Origin: Chryseobacterium ginsenosidimutans
GTDB taxonomy: Bacteria > Bacteroidota > Bacteroidia > Flavobacteriales > Weeksellaceae
Assembly (NCBI RefSeq): GCF_030823405.1
Contig: NZ_JAUSXC010000001.1
Coordinates: 62,001 to 126,000 of the forward strand
Direction: 5' to 3'
DNA: 64,000 nt
Below are positions 1-7,996 of the stretch, piece after piece; position 1 is the stretch's first letter; every line of letters begins with the position of its first letter. Both the position numbers and the translations under genes were made by a program. The notes below the pieces were generated by a model that did not search any database, was not told where the DNA came from, and saw only the letters and a list, made by a program, of their open reading frames with translations.

Positions 1-221
1 ACTGCCGCATCGCCCGTGTTGTTGGACGAAAATGCCAATGCAGAATCTGCAAAAGCGAACGTAACGCCTCCGTGAACCGTTTTCAGCCCATTGATCATCT
101 CTTTTTTGATGGGCATTTCCAGTAAACAATAATTTTCTTTGATTTCAATCATTTTGATATTCATCCATTGGGAAAAATAATCCTGATCGAACATATATTC
201 TGCAACCTGTCGTGGATTCAT
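1..221 (-). CDS. paaI: PaaI-type hotdog acyl-CoA thioesterase (5' part; gene runs off the window start)
   Basis: Hydrolyses hydroxyphenylacetyl-CoA-type thioesters, releasing CoA from dead-end intermediates of the phenylacetate pathway in the cytoplasm. The 73 visible residues start at an ATG at 221 (MNPRQVAEYMFDQD) and contain the hallmark VHGGVTFAFADSALAF, which in PaaI thioesterases holds the catalytic Asp of the ADSA segment. The C-terminal half lies outside the window. The ATG follows the stop of the upstream 104-residue gene by one base, so both are translated from the same paa transcript. The fold call is firm; the exact substrate is taken from the family and from the operon. Confidence 0.9.
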   Translation of the reverse strand, partial: MNPRQVAEYMFDQDYFSQWMNIKMIEIKENYCLLEMPIKKEMINGLKTVHGGVTFAFADSALAFSSNNTGDAA

Positions 222-222
222 T

Positions 223-537
223 TTAATTTACGCTTGTTATTTCTTCATATAATTCATCTGCCAACTTATCATAAATACCCATTGTCTTGCCAAGAATTAT
301 CTGCTCATATGAAAGATTTTCTGAGGTTGACGGGTTTTCAGTTGGATAAGAAGCGTTCAAATCAATACCATTTTCATTCGCTAATCTTTTGATCAACGCT
401 TTATATTTTTCATTAAATTTTCCCAATAACTCAAGTTTTTCCTGATCATCTTCCATCGAAGAAAGTTCCTGAATAATGTATTCTTTTTCAATGAGAAGCC
501 TTGTTTCCAATTCGGTTCTGAACCCTTCTATATCCAT
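223..537 (-). CDS. Hypothetical protein inside the paa operon (104 aa)
   Basis: I do not recognise this family. The protein is acidic and predicted to be mostly helical, with a charged N-terminal helix (about residues 1-55) and no signal peptide, membrane segment or metal motif. I choose the ATG at 537 (MDIEGFRTEL); a longer reading from a TTG at 561 would run into the periodic repeat just upstream. Its stop is one base before the paaI start, so it is co-transcribed and probably translationally coupled with paaI. Position between paaH and paaI suggests a role linked to phenylacetate degradation, but that is only inference. Confidence 0.75.
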   Translation of the reverse strand: MDIEGFRTELETRLLIEKEYIIQELSSMEDDQEKLELLGKFNEKYKALIKRLANENGIDLNASYPTENPSTSENLSYEQIILGKTMGIYDKLADELYEEITSVN

Positions 538-543
538 ATTATT

Positions 544-615
544 AATGTAACAATTTAACAATCTAGCAGTTTACCAATGTTTTTAAATATTGTTACACTG
601 TTAAACTGACACATT
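544..615. repeat. Octamer-periodic inverted repeat (paa spacer 1)
   Basis: The left arm reads as four 8-nt units GTAACAAT, TTAACAAT, CTAGCAGT, TTACCAAT; the right arm carries the inverse units ATTGTTAC, ACTGTTAA, ACTGACAC. The arms are imperfectly complementary and surround an AT-rich loop. It lies between paaH and the 104-residue gene. Four more copies lie in other paa spacers. Confidence 0.8.
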
Positions 616-621
616 TATTCT

Positions 622-1755
622 TTACATTTTACGCAGTAACGGGCTTTGTCTATATCGTTCTTCCTGATATTCTTCGTAAAGATTTTGCAGGGTTTCAGAG
701 ATTTTTGAAAAACCAATTTCTTTTCCCCAGCTTAATAAACCTTTTGGATAATTTACTCCTTTTTGCATTGCTAATTCAATATCTTCATCGTTGGCAACGC
801 CTAATCTTTTGGCTTCAACCGCTTCATTAATTAACATTGAAATAATTCTTAAAAAGATTTGTTGATACAAAGCTTCGTCTTTTTCTGCGACAGGTTTTGC
901 AGCACCTTCACCATAATCGTAAAACCCTTTTCCTGTTTTTCTGCCATGAAGTTTTGCTTCAGACATTCTTTGTTGAAGAAGAGATGGTTTATATTTCGGG
1001 TCGTAGAAATAATCCTTGTAAACGGTTGTTGTTACGGAGAAATTCACATCAACACCAATTAAATCCATTAATTCAAAAGGGCCCATTTTGAAGTTTCCGA
1101 TTGTTTTCATGGCTTCATCAACCTGTTCTACAGTTGCAACGTTTTCCTCAACAATTCTCAACCCTTCACCGTAATAAGGACGGGCAATTCTGTTCACGAT
1201 AAATCCGGGAATATCTTTAGCAATAACAGGAACTTTACCCCAATCTTTCATGAGGCTGTACATTTTTTCCGCTAAAGACTTTTCAGTGAGTAATGAAGGA
1301 ATAATTTCAACCAAAGGCATTAATGGAGCCGGATTGAAAAAGTGAATTCCTATGAAACGTTCCGGTTTTTGTAATTCTGCACCGAGAGAGGTGATAGAAA
1401 TTGATGATGTATTAGAAGCGATGACACAGCTTTCAGAAACGTGTTTCTCCAATTCTGTGAAAACTTTGGTTTTGATTTCTTTGTTTTCGATAATGGCTTC
1501 AATGATTAACTCGCAATCTTTGAAGTCCTTCAATTCTGTTGCGATGGAAATATTAGCTAAAATTTCAACCATTTTTTCAGCGGAAATTTTTTGCTTGTCT
1601 ACTAATTTGGTTAATGTTTTTTCCAAACCTACGGTTGCCATTTCAACCTGTTTTGGATTTGCATCATATACCCAAACTTTGCATCCGTTTGTTGCGGCTA
1701 CTTGTGCGATGCCTATTCCCATAGTTCCGGCACCGATAATTCCTACATTTTTCAT
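622..1755 (-). CDS. paaH: 3-hydroxyacyl-CoA dehydrogenase PaaH
   Basis: NAD-dependent oxidation of 3-hydroxyadipyl-CoA to 3-oxoadipyl-CoA, a late step of aerobic phenylacetate catabolism. The Rossmann motif GAGTMGIGIAQ is at residues 8-18, the catalytic-domain signature HFFNPAPLMPLVEI follows near residue 145, and the C-terminal 3HCDH domain contains KDIPGFIVNRI. At 377 residues it is longer than a minimal 3-hydroxybutyryl-CoA dehydrogenase (about 285), with a second C-terminal 3HCDH-like segment. It starts at an ATG at 1755 and follows paaG by a spacer that holds a heptamer repeat. A general beta-oxidation role is possible, but the operon argues for PaaH. Confidence 0.9.
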   Translation of the reverse strand: MKNVGIIGAGTMGIGIAQVAATNGCKVWVYDANPKQVEMATVGLEKTLTKLVDKQKISAEKMVEILANISIATELKDFKDCELIIEAIIENKEIKTKVFTELEKHVSESCVIASNTSSISITSLGAELQKPERFIGIHFFNPAPLMPLVEIIPSLLTEKSLAEKMYSLMKDWGKVPVIAKDIPGFIVNRIARPYYGEGLRIVEENVATVEQVDEAMKTIGNFKMGPFELMDLIGVDVNFSVTTTVYKDYFYDPKYKPSLLQQRMSEAKLHGRKTGKGFYDYGEGAAKPVAEKDEALYQQIFLRIISMLINEAVEAKRLGVANDEDIELAMQKGVNYPKGLLSWGKEIGFSKISETLQNLYEEYQEERYRQSPLLRKM

Positions 1756-1767
1756 TATTTATAGATA

Positions 1768-1838
1768 TTAGAAGTCAGAAGTTAGAAGCTAGACTTTTAC
1801 TTACTAATCTCTAACTTCTAATTTCTAGTTTCTATAAT
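1768..1838. repeat. Heptamer-periodic inverted repeat between paaG and paaH
   Basis: The left arm is made of 7-nt units TTAGAAG, TCAGAAG, TTAGAAG, CTAGACT and the right arm of the inverse units CTAATCT, CTAACTT, CTAATTT, CTAGTTT. The arms can pair imperfectly. It fills the whole spacer and is a second class beside the octamer repeats of the same operon. Confidence 0.75.
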
Positions 1839-2639
1839 TTATTTTCCTTTATAATTAGGTTTTCTTTTTTGTAAAAAGGCACTTACTCCTTCTTTAAAAT
1901 CTTCTGTCTCGGCTGCTTCTTGTTGCAGATCGCCTTCCAATTCAAGCTGTTCTCTCAATGTATTGTTATAAGATTGAGCGAAAGCTTTTTTAGTTAATTT
2001 AATTGCGGCAGTCGGCATATTTGACATTTTTTCAAGAATTTCCATTGATTTTGGAGCGAATTCTTCTTCATTAAAAACTTCCGCAACCAAACCATAAGAT
2101 TTTGCTTCTTCCGCAGATAATCTTTTACCTGTGAAGGCTAAATAATTTGCCAATTGTCTTCCTAACAATTTAGGTAGGAAATAAGTTCCGCCAGTATCAG
2201 GAATTAATCCAATGTTTGAAAATGCCTGAGCAAAATATGATTTATCAACCGCTAAAACGAAATCACAGATTAATGCCAACATTGCGCCGGCTCCAACTGC
2301 AGGACCATTTACCAAGGCCACAACAGGTTTTTTGCAACGCGTAATTTCTGTCACTAAAGGGTTGTAATAATCTACAACAATCTTTCTGATGATATCGTTG
2401 TCATGATGTTCGTTGCCTTGTACGAAAGCATCATCTAAGTTTTGACCGGAGCAAAAAGCTCTTCCTCTTCCGGAAATTGCAACACATCTTACTGTTTCGT
2501 CATCACTACATTCTTTAATAAAATCTTTTAGATCTGATAAAGACGGCTTTGTAAGCGCATTCATTGTATCTGGCTGATTCAAATAAGCTATTTTTAACTT
2601 CCCGTCAAAATGCGTTTCAATATCCAATTGTGTGTACAT
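1839..2639 (-). CDS. paaG: Enoyl-CoA hydratase/isomerase PaaG
   Basis: Crotonase-fold enzyme expected to isomerise ring-1,2-epoxyphenylacetyl-CoA to the oxepin form. The 266-residue protein has the oxyanion-hole segments GRGRAFCSGQNLDD (about residue 58) and NGPAVGAGAMLALICDF (about residue 110), and a C-terminal trimerisation helix region ending in FLQKRKPNYKGK. It starts at an ATG at 2639. It sits between paaD and paaH in the order seen in many paa operons. Sequence alone cannot fully separate PaaG from PaaF; I prefer PaaG from context and the GSGQNLDD-like loop. Confidence 0.85.
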   Translation of the reverse strand: MYTQLDIETHFDGKLKIAYLNQPDTMNALTKPSLSDLKDFIKECSDDETVRCVAISGRGRAFCSGQNLDDAFVQGNEHHDNDIIRKIVVDYYNPLVTEITRCKKPVVALVNGPAVGAGAMLALICDFVLAVDKSYFAQAFSNIGLIPDTGGTYFLPKLLGRQLANYLAFTGKRLSAEEAKSYGLVAEVFNEEEFAPKSMEILEKMSNMPTAAIKLTKKAFAQSYNNTLREQLELEGDLQQEAAETEDFKEGVSAFLQKRKPNYKGK

Positions 2640-2679
2640 GGTTTATTTTTTTAAATTAATAATGTCCTAATTTAGTTAT

Positions 2680-2768
2680 AATGTAACATTTATCAGGCTA
2701 AAAGTCTAACAATTATAATGGCAAGCCGAACAAATTGATAAACTGCCATATTGTTCTATTGCTACATT
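2680..2768. repeat. Octamer-periodic inverted repeat (paa spacer 2)
   Basis: The right arm is four clean 8-nt units, ATTGATAA, ACTGCCAT, ATTGTTCT, ATTGCTAC, followed by ATT. The left arm, starting AATGTAACATT, is the same repeat inverted but degraded by at least one deletion. It lies between paaD and paaG. Confidence 0.75.
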
Positions 2769-2773
2769 AATTT

Positions 2774-3268
2774 TTAGTGACATTTAAAGTAATCAAATGG
2801 CTCTAAACAGTCTAAACACTGGTAGGAAGCCTTGCATAATGTAGATCCAAATCTGCTGATCTGTTTTGAATGCATCGACCCGCAACGCGGACATTTTTTC
2901 GGTTTCCCGATGTGATGTTCGTCGGCTCCTTTTTCGGGAGGTGAAATTCCGTATACCCGAAGTTTTTCTCTCGCTTCATCCGTCAGCCAGTCTGTTGTCC
3001 AGATCGGAAACATTTTGGTGACTACTTTCGCATCCCAACCGTTTTCCTTCATGATCTTGATGATGTCTTCCTCAATGGTAAACATGGCGGGACAGGCAGA
3101 ATAAGTCGGCGTAATTGTTACTTCGCAAGAATTTTCGCTCGTAATTTTCGCCTCTCTTACAATACCTAATTCCACGATATTGATTACCGGAATTTCCGGA
3201 TCGGGAACTAATTCTAATATTTCTAAAGGATTTTTCAATCTTTTCAATCTGATTTTTTTTAAACGCAA
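2774..3268 (-). CDS. paaD: Phenylacetyl-CoA epoxidase maturation protein PaaD
   Basis: PaaD belongs to the MIP18/SufT-like family and is thought to help assemble iron cofactors for the PaaABCE epoxidase. The N-terminal DUF59-type segment has DPEIPVINIVELGIVR and the Cys-bearing TYSACPAM loop; the C-terminus holds a zinc ribbon with CPRCGS and CLDC pairs. No ATG is available before the conserved domain: the first possible starts are three TTG codons (residues 1, 8 and 11), and the most upstream one overlaps a dispersed repeat. The exact start is therefore uncertain. It is read after paaC. Confidence 0.88.
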   Translation of the reverse strand: MRLKKIRLKRLKNPLEILELVPDPEIPVINIVELGIVREAKITSENSCEVTITPTYSACPAMFTIEEDIIKIMKENGWDAKVVTKMFPIWTTDWLTDEAREKLRVYGISPPEKGADEHHIGKPKKCPRCGSMHSKQISRFGSTLCKASYQCLDCLEPFDYFKCH

Positions 3269-3344
3269 AGTCCGCTAAGATTTTTTTTAACTACTAAACG
3301 TTTTTAAGTTCGCAAAGGCGTTTCACTTAGCTAAGTTCACAAAG
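3261..3344. repeat. Dispersed 'CGCAAAG' repeat at the paaD start
   Basis: The segment begins AAACGCAAAGTCCGCTAAGA, passes through long T and A runs, and contains the related inverted motifs TTCGCAAAGG and CTTAGCTAAGTTCACAAAG. It differs from the octamer and heptamer classes and overlaps the likely TTG start of paaD. From memory, similar AT-rich CGCAAAG elements are common in intergenic DNA of flavobacteria. Confidence 0.55.
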
Positions 3345-3362
3345 TATAAGAATGATTTCAAA

Positions 3363-3397
3363 ATTGTTATATTGATAAACTGCTACATTGTTACATT
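3363..3397. repeat. Octamer repeat, single arm (paa spacer 3)
   Basis: Four 8-nt units, ATTGTTAT, ATTGATAA, ACTGCTAC, ATTGTTAC, plus ATT, end 6 bases before the paaC stop codon. Only one arm is present; the other side is occupied by the CGCAAAG-type repeat. Confidence 0.75.
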
Positions 3398-3403
3398 CAA
3401 AAA

Positions 3404-4153
3404 CTACCAAGTGCAACCCGGATACGCTCTCTGCATATACTGCAATTCACAAAGGATAAATCCGAAATATTCTGTATGATAACCTGTTCTGGATTTTGGC
3501 TGCATGAAAGGATTAGCCGGATATTCTAAACCGAAATTCTGAAAATCTTTTTGTGTAATAGAAAGGAAATCTTCATACAAAGCATCGACATTCGGAGTGA
3601 TATTTAAAGCAATTAAATCATCTTCTCCTTCCACTTTTGCGAATAATCCTTTGGTATATTCCCACACATTTTCAATCGCTTTTAATAAACGGATTTTACT
3701 TTCTTCTGTTCCCTGAGCGAAAATTTTCATCCATGAAGCGGTATGCGTGTAATGATATCTCACTTCTTTCAACGATTTCTGAGCGATGGCAGAAAGTTCT
3801 TCATCTGCCGAATTTGATAATGCCTCGTACATCAATTTCTGATACACAGAAAAAATATACACTTTAAGAATCGTCTGTGCATAATCTTCATTCGGAAGCT
3901 CGGTTAAATGTGCATTCAGATATTCATGTTCGTATCTTAAAAATGCCAAATCATCTTCACTTTTACCGTTATCGGCAACTCTTGAAGCATAAACATAGAA
4001 GTTATTAGCCTGCCCAAGTTCATCCAAAGCGATGTTCGTCAATGCAATATCTTCCTCCAGATAAGGACCTTCACCGCACCATGCAGACAAACGCTGTCCC
4101 ATGATGAAACTGTCGTCCGCTAATTTTAATAAATAATTGAATAGTGCGTTCAT
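3404..4153 (-). CDS. paaC: Phenylacetyl-CoA epoxidase structural subunit PaaC
   Basis: Non-catalytic ferritin-like partner of PaaA in the PaaABC(E) ring-1,2-epoxidase complex. The 249-residue protein is all-helical and carries the family signature IALDELGQANNFYVYA (about residue 40) and RYHYTHTASWM (about residue 130). Its ATG overlaps the paaB stop in a TAATG, so the two subunits are translationally coupled and made in matching amounts. Confidence 0.95.
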   Translation of the reverse strand: MNALFNYLLKLADDSFIMGQRLSAWCGEGPYLEEDIALTNIALDELGQANNFYVYASRVADNGKSEDDLAFLRYEHEYLNAHLTELPNEDYAQTILKVYIFSVYQKLMYEALSNSADEELSAIAQKSLKEVRYHYTHTASWMKIFAQGTEESKIRLLKAIENVWEYTKGLFAKVEGEDDLIALNITPNVDALYEDFLSITQKDFQNFGLEYPANPFMQPKSRTGYHTEYFGFILCELQYMQRAYPGCTW

Positions 4154-4434
4154 TACATGTTTTTTACATCGTTAGGAATATCGTAGAACGTAGGATGACG
4201 ATACAATTTGTCATCAGCCGGATCAAAGAATGCTTCTTTATCGATTCCTTCTGAAGTCACAATATATTTACTTGGAACAACCCAAACGGAAGTTCCTTCT
4301 TTTCTTCTTGTATAAACGTCTCTTGCGTTCTGCAAAGCCATTTCTGCTGTTGGTGCCTGAACTATTCCTGCGTGTTTGTGAGATAATCCCGGTTTAGTCT
4401 GAATAAACACTTCCCACATATCTAAATTTGCCAT
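4153..4434 (-). CDS. paaB: Phenylacetyl-CoA epoxidase subunit PaaB
   Basis: Small subunit that bridges PaaAC dimers in the epoxidase complex. The 93 residues have the family features WEVFIQTKPGLSHKHAGIVQA at the N-terminus and TRRKEGTSVWVVP in the middle. I start it at the ATG at 4434 (MANLDMWEV); a TTG two codons upstream is less likely. The stop overlaps the paaC start. Confidence 0.95.
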   Translation of the reverse strand: MANLDMWEVFIQTKPGLSHKHAGIVQAPTAEMALQNARDVYTRRKEGTSVWVVPSKYIVTSEGIDKEAFFDPADDKLYRHPTFYDIPNDVKNM

Positions 4435-4448
4435 AGTCAAATTTTAAT

Positions 4449-4548
4449 TTAACAATGTATCAGTGTAACAGTTTGCCAATGAGATCCTTCGCTTTGCTCA
4501 GAATGACAAATGGATTGTTACATTTTACATTATATTGTTACATTATTA
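4449..4548. repeat. Octamer inverted repeat with a second repeat nested inside (paa spacer 4)
   Basis: The left arm is TTAACAAT, GTATCAGT, GTAACAGT, TTGCCAAT. The right arm has ATTGTTAC twice. Between the arms, 4481-4510 reads GAGATCCTTCGCTTTGCTCA followed by GAATGACAAA, a different dispersed element also seen at 8146-8325. The right end runs into the last two codons and stop of paaA. Confidence 0.75.
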
Positions 4549-5484
4549 TATTACTTCTTTTTGTTGTTTCTCTGCAAAAGCGATCGCCGCTTCTTTTACC
4601 CAAGAATTTTCTCTTTGAGCTTTTCTCTTGGTTTCGATACGTTTCTTATTACAAGGTCCGTTTCCTTTTAAGATTTCCATGAATTCATCCCAGGGAAGTT
4701 CTCCGAAATCGTAATGCTGTCTTTCTTCATTCCACTTCAGATCTTTATCCGGAACAGTTAATCCCAAAAATTCAGCCTGAGAAACGGTAACGTCAACAAA
4801 TCGCTGACGAAGACTGTCATTACTTTCTCTTTTCACTCTGTAATTCATAGAGATTTTCGAGTTTGGGGAACTGTCGTCATTCGGACCAAACATCATCAAA
4901 GCCGGCCACCAAAATTGATCTAACGATCTTTGAGCCATCTCTTTCTGCTGTTTTGTGCCACGGCAAAGTGCCATTAAAATCTCATAACCCTGTCTTTGGT
5001 GGAAAGATTCTTCTTTACAGATTTTCACCATCGCTCTTGAATAAGGACCGTAAGAATTTCCCATCAACATTACCTGATTCATGATGGCTGCACCATCAAC
5101 CAACCAACCAATGGCACCAATATCTGCCCAACTTAATGTCGGATAGTTGAAAATACTTGAATATTTCGCTTTTCCTTCCAACATATCTTCATACGTTGCA
5201 TCTCTATCCGCTCTGATGGTTCCGTTTCCTAAAGTTTCAGTTGCAGAATATAAGTATAAACCATGACCTGCTTCATCCTGAACTTTAGCTAAAAGAGCCA
5301 TTTTTCTTCTTAAAGAAGGCGCTCTGGAAATCCAGTTCGCTTCCGGCAACATCCCAACAATCTCAGAATGGGCGTGCTGTGAAATCTGACGAACCAATAA
5401 TTTTCTGTAATCATCCGGCATTACATCTTTTGGTTCTACTTTATTTTCGTCGTGTACGTATTGTACAAATTTTTCTAAATCCAT
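4546..5484 (-). CDS. paaA: Phenylacetyl-CoA epoxidase catalytic subunit PaaA
   Basis: Di-iron monooxygenase that inserts one oxygen atom into the ring of phenylacetyl-CoA. The 312-residue protein has the diiron ligand segments [10 protein letters not shown] (about residue 92) and [13 protein letters not shown] (about residue 180), typical of PaaA. It starts at an ATG at 5484. Its last codons (Val-Ile-stop) fall inside the end of a periodic repeat, which suggests the repeat reshaped the C-terminus slightly. Order paaE-paaA-paaB-paaC is kept on one strand. Confidence 0.96.
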   Translation of the reverse strand: MDLEKFVQYVHDENKVEPKDVMPDDYRKLLVRQISQHAHSEIVGMLPEANWISRAPSLRRKMALLAKVQDEAGHGLYLYSATETLGNGTIRADRDATYEDMLEGKAKYSSIFNYPTLSWADIGAIGWLVDGAAIMNQVMLMGNSYGPYSRAMVKICKEESFHQRQGYEILMALCRGTKQQKEMAQRSLDQFWWPALMMFGPNDDSSPNSKISMNYRVKRESNDSLRQRFVDVTVSQAEFLGLTVPDKDLKWNEERQHYDFGELPWDEFMEILKGNGPCNKKRIETKRKAQRENSWVKEAAIAFAEKQQKEVI

Positions 5485-5512
5485 AATTAAAATTTTTTAA
5501 AAATTTTAAAAT

Positions 5513-5580
5513 ATAACAATGAATCAATCTAACAGTCTAGCAATAATTGGTACATTGATATACTGGTAAATTGCTACATT
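5513..5580. repeat. Octamer-periodic inverted repeat (paa spacer 5, cleanest copy)
   Basis: Eight 8-nt units are arranged as four on each side of one central base: ATAACAAT, GAATCAAT, CTAACAGT, CTAGCAAT, then A, then ATTGGTAC, ATTGATAT, ACTGGTAA, ATTGCTAC, ATT. It lies between paaA and paaE. The unit consensus is roughly NTANCART. Confidence 0.85.
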
Positions 5581-5582
5581 AA

Positions 5583-6668
5583 TTAAACATCATAATTAAG
5601 CATCACCACATTCGTTGTCGGGTGACATTGACACGTCAGAACGTAACCTCTGGCTACTTCGTCTTCGGTAAGCGCGAAATTTTTTTCCATAAAAACTTCT
5701 CCTTCCAAAACCTGCGCTTTACACGTACAACAAACTCCCCCTTTACAAGCAAAAGGTACCGGAAGATTGTCTTTCAATGCTTTATCTAAGATACTCTCTT
5801 TTTTAGAATTAAGGTGGAACGAATATTCATCATCATCGATAATCACCGTTACCATACTTTCTAAATTGGCAATCGCCTTGAATTCATCGCTCATTTCCTC
5901 AGAATTTTCTTCGTCAGGAGCAGTGAAATATTCAAATAAAACCTGAATTGCCGGTACTTTTTTCTCTTTCTTTAAATAATCAGCGATCCCTTTAATCATC
6001 TCTGAAGGTCCGCAAATGAAGAACGTGGATTCTTTAACATCAATATCTGCATATCTTTCAAATAAATGGTCTAATTTTTCAGGAGAAATTCTTCCTTCAA
6101 AAATTGGATCTTCGTGCTGTTCACGGCTTACGAGATAAACGACTTTCAGTCTCCCGTTAAAAGTTTCAACCAATTTATCAATCTCCGCCTTTTTCATCAC
6201 ATGATTCATGCTTCTGTTGCTGTAGAACAAATAAGCGTTTGAATTCGGCTCCTGATAAAGACTTTCTTTAATATTTGATAAAACCGGAGAAATTCCGCTT
6301 CCTGCCGCCAAACCAACGTAAGTTTTTACGTTTGTCGGGTGGTAAGATGTGTTGAAACCACCCATCGGAGGCATCACTTCCAAGACTTCATCCATATGAA
6401 GATGTTCGTTGAAATAACCTGAGACTTTTCCGTTTTCTAACAACTTAACCAATACTTCCAGCGTGTTGCTTTTTTCACTCGGCGCATTGCAGATAGAATA
6501 AGAACGTCTCTCTTCGTTTCCGTCAATCATCATTCGGAAGTTAAGATACTGCCCTTGCTTGAACCTGAATTTATCTTTCAGTTCCTCAGGAATTTCAACG
6601 GCTACATTGACAGCGTCGTTGGTATCTTTCTGAACTTTTACAGTTTTTAATTTATAAAATGAATTCAT
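5583..6668 (-). CDS. paaE: Phenylacetyl-CoA epoxidase reductase PaaE
   Basis: Passes electrons from NADPH through FAD and a [2Fe-2S] cluster to PaaA. The 361-residue protein has an FAD-binding barrel with RRSYSICNAP (about residue 54), an NAD(P)-binding domain with GLAAGSGISPVLSNI and FFICGPSEMIKG, and a C-terminal plant-type ferredoxin domain with CKGGVCCTCKAQV plus a later CQC for cluster binding. The ATG at 6668 overlaps the paaK stop by four bases (ATGA), so it is coupled to paaK. Confidence 0.95.
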   Translation of the reverse strand: MNSFYKLKTVKVQKDTNDAVNVAVEIPEELKDKFRFKQGQYLNFRMMIDGNEERRSYSICNAPSEKSNTLEVLVKLLENGKVSGYFNEHLHMDEVLEVMPPMGGFNTSYHPTNVKTYVGLAAGSGISPVLSNIKESLYQEPNSNAYLFYSNRSMNHVMKKAEIDKLVETFNGRLKVVYLVSREQHEDPIFEGRISPEKLDHLFERYADIDVKESTFFICGPSEMIKGIADYLKKEKKVPAIQVLFEYFTAPDEENSEEMSDEFKAIANLESMVTVIIDDDEYSFHLNSKKESILDKALKDNLPVPFACKGGVCCTCKAQVLEGEVFMEKNFALTEDEVARGYVLTCQCHPTTNVVMLNYDV

Positions 6669-7990
6669 TTTGTTTTTAGTATTCTATTAATTTTTCCACC
6701 TTCGCATTTCGGCAAACTGTCCTGAGCGTGAATTTTCACTTTCGTGGTGATTCCCACTCTTTTTTTTATTTCGTTTTCTATACTTTTTCCAAAGTTTCCG
6801 ACAAAAATAGCATAATCATCGGTATTAATTTCAATTTGTTGTGCTTTCACAAATTCATCATCAATTTCCAAATCAATATCCAATGCTACACACATTTGTT
6901 CTTTCTCAATTGGTGTTAAATAATAATTCGGAACTACACCTTCTACATGAGAAAATGCTTCTTCAATCTGACTTGGATACACATTTACCCCTCTTACAAT
7001 CAGCATATCATCAGCTCTTCCAAGAATTGGTTTCATTTTAACCATTGTTCTTTTTGAGTTTTCTTCATAATAAAGACTTGTGATATCATTCGTCCAATAA
7101 CGTAAAAGCGGCATTGCTTTTTTTGTTAAAGTTGTAATTACCAAAACCCCTTCTTCCCCAAAAGGAACCGGCTGTTTTGTAATCGGATCTAAAATTTCAG
7201 GATAAAAATGATCTTCCCAAATGTAAGAACCACCTTTTTCCTCAAAATCTTCCATCGAAACTCCGGGGCCTATAATTTCACTCAACCCATAAATATTGGT
7301 AGCGTGAATACCTAATCTTTCTTCAATATGATGTCTGATAATTTCCGTCCACGGCTCTGAACCCAAAATCGCATATTTTAAACTGATTTCGTCTGCCGAG
7401 ACTCCTCTTTTAGCAAATTCATCAGCGATTGTTAAAGCATATGAAGGTGAGCAACAGATCACTTCAGGTTTAAAATCTATAATTAAATCTACTTGTCTCG
7501 TTGTCATTCCTCCTGAAATTGGAAGAACGCTCATTCCTAATTTTTCTGCTCCGTAATGAAGTCCAAGTCCGCCTGTGAAAATCCCGTATCCATACGCGTT
7601 GTGTAACTGCATTCCCGGTTTTGCTCCGGCTGCATTCAACGATCTTGCGACTACTTCACTGAATAAATCAACATCTTCTTTTGTATATCCTACAACCGTT
7701 GGTTTTCCCGTTGTTCCGCTTGAACAGTGAATTCTCTGCAATTCATTTTTCGGAACGGTACATAAGCCAAACGGATAATTATCTCTTAAGTCTTGTTTGT
7801 ACGTAATTGGTAATTTTGAAATATCTTCAATTGTCCTTATTTCTCCAGCTGATATTCCTGATTCATCAAATTTTCTTTTATAAAAATCTGACTTTTCCTC
7901 AAGATAGCCCACCAAATTCACCAGTCTTTCCGACTGGAGCTGCCTCAATTGGTCGAGCTGTAAATATTCAACTGAAAAATCCACATTCAT
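6665..7990 (-). CDS. paaK: Phenylacetate-CoA ligase PaaK
   Basis: Adenylate-forming enzyme that activates phenylacetate to phenylacetyl-CoA, the entry step of the pathway. The 441-residue protein has the P-loop-like IHCSSGTTGKPTVVGYT (about residue 87), the A5-type segment NIYGLSEIIGPGV and the C-terminal hinge RADDMLIVRGVNVYPSQIEEA. It is the first gene of the operon and has a promoter and a palindromic operator immediately upstream. Its stop overlaps the paaE start. Confidence 0.96.
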   Translation of the reverse strand: MNVDFSVEYLQLDQLRQLQSERLVNLVGYLEEKSDFYKRKFDESGISAGEIRTIEDISKLPITYKQDLRDNYPFGLCTVPKNELQRIHCSSGTTGKPTVVGYTKEDVDLFSEVVARSLNAAGAKPGMQLHNAYGYGIFTGGLGLHYGAEKLGMSVLPISGGMTTRQVDLIIDFKPEVICCSPSYALTIADEFAKRGVSADEISLKYAILGSEPWTEIIRHHIEERLGIHATNIYGLSEIIGPGVSMEDFEEKGGSYIWEDHFYPEILDPITKQPVPFGEEGVLVITTLTKKAMPLLRYWTNDITSLYYEENSKRTMVKMKPILGRADDMLIVRGVNVYPSQIEEAFSHVEGVVPNYYLTPIEKEQMCVALDIDLEIDDEFVKAQQIEINTDDYAIFVGNFGKSIENEIKKRVGITTKVKIHAQDSLPKCEGGKINRILKTK

Positions 7991-7996
7991 AACTAA

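Noticed and set aside
1352..1771. 139-codon open frame on the plus strand within paaH
   Set aside because: Antisense to a clear 3-hydroxyacyl-CoA dehydrogenase with intact motifs; the translation is Ser/Leu-rich noise.
544..5580. The periodic repeats considered as a CRISPR-like array
   Set aside because: The units are 7-8 bases, mirrored into hairpins and separated by whole genes, with no unique spacers and no cas genes.
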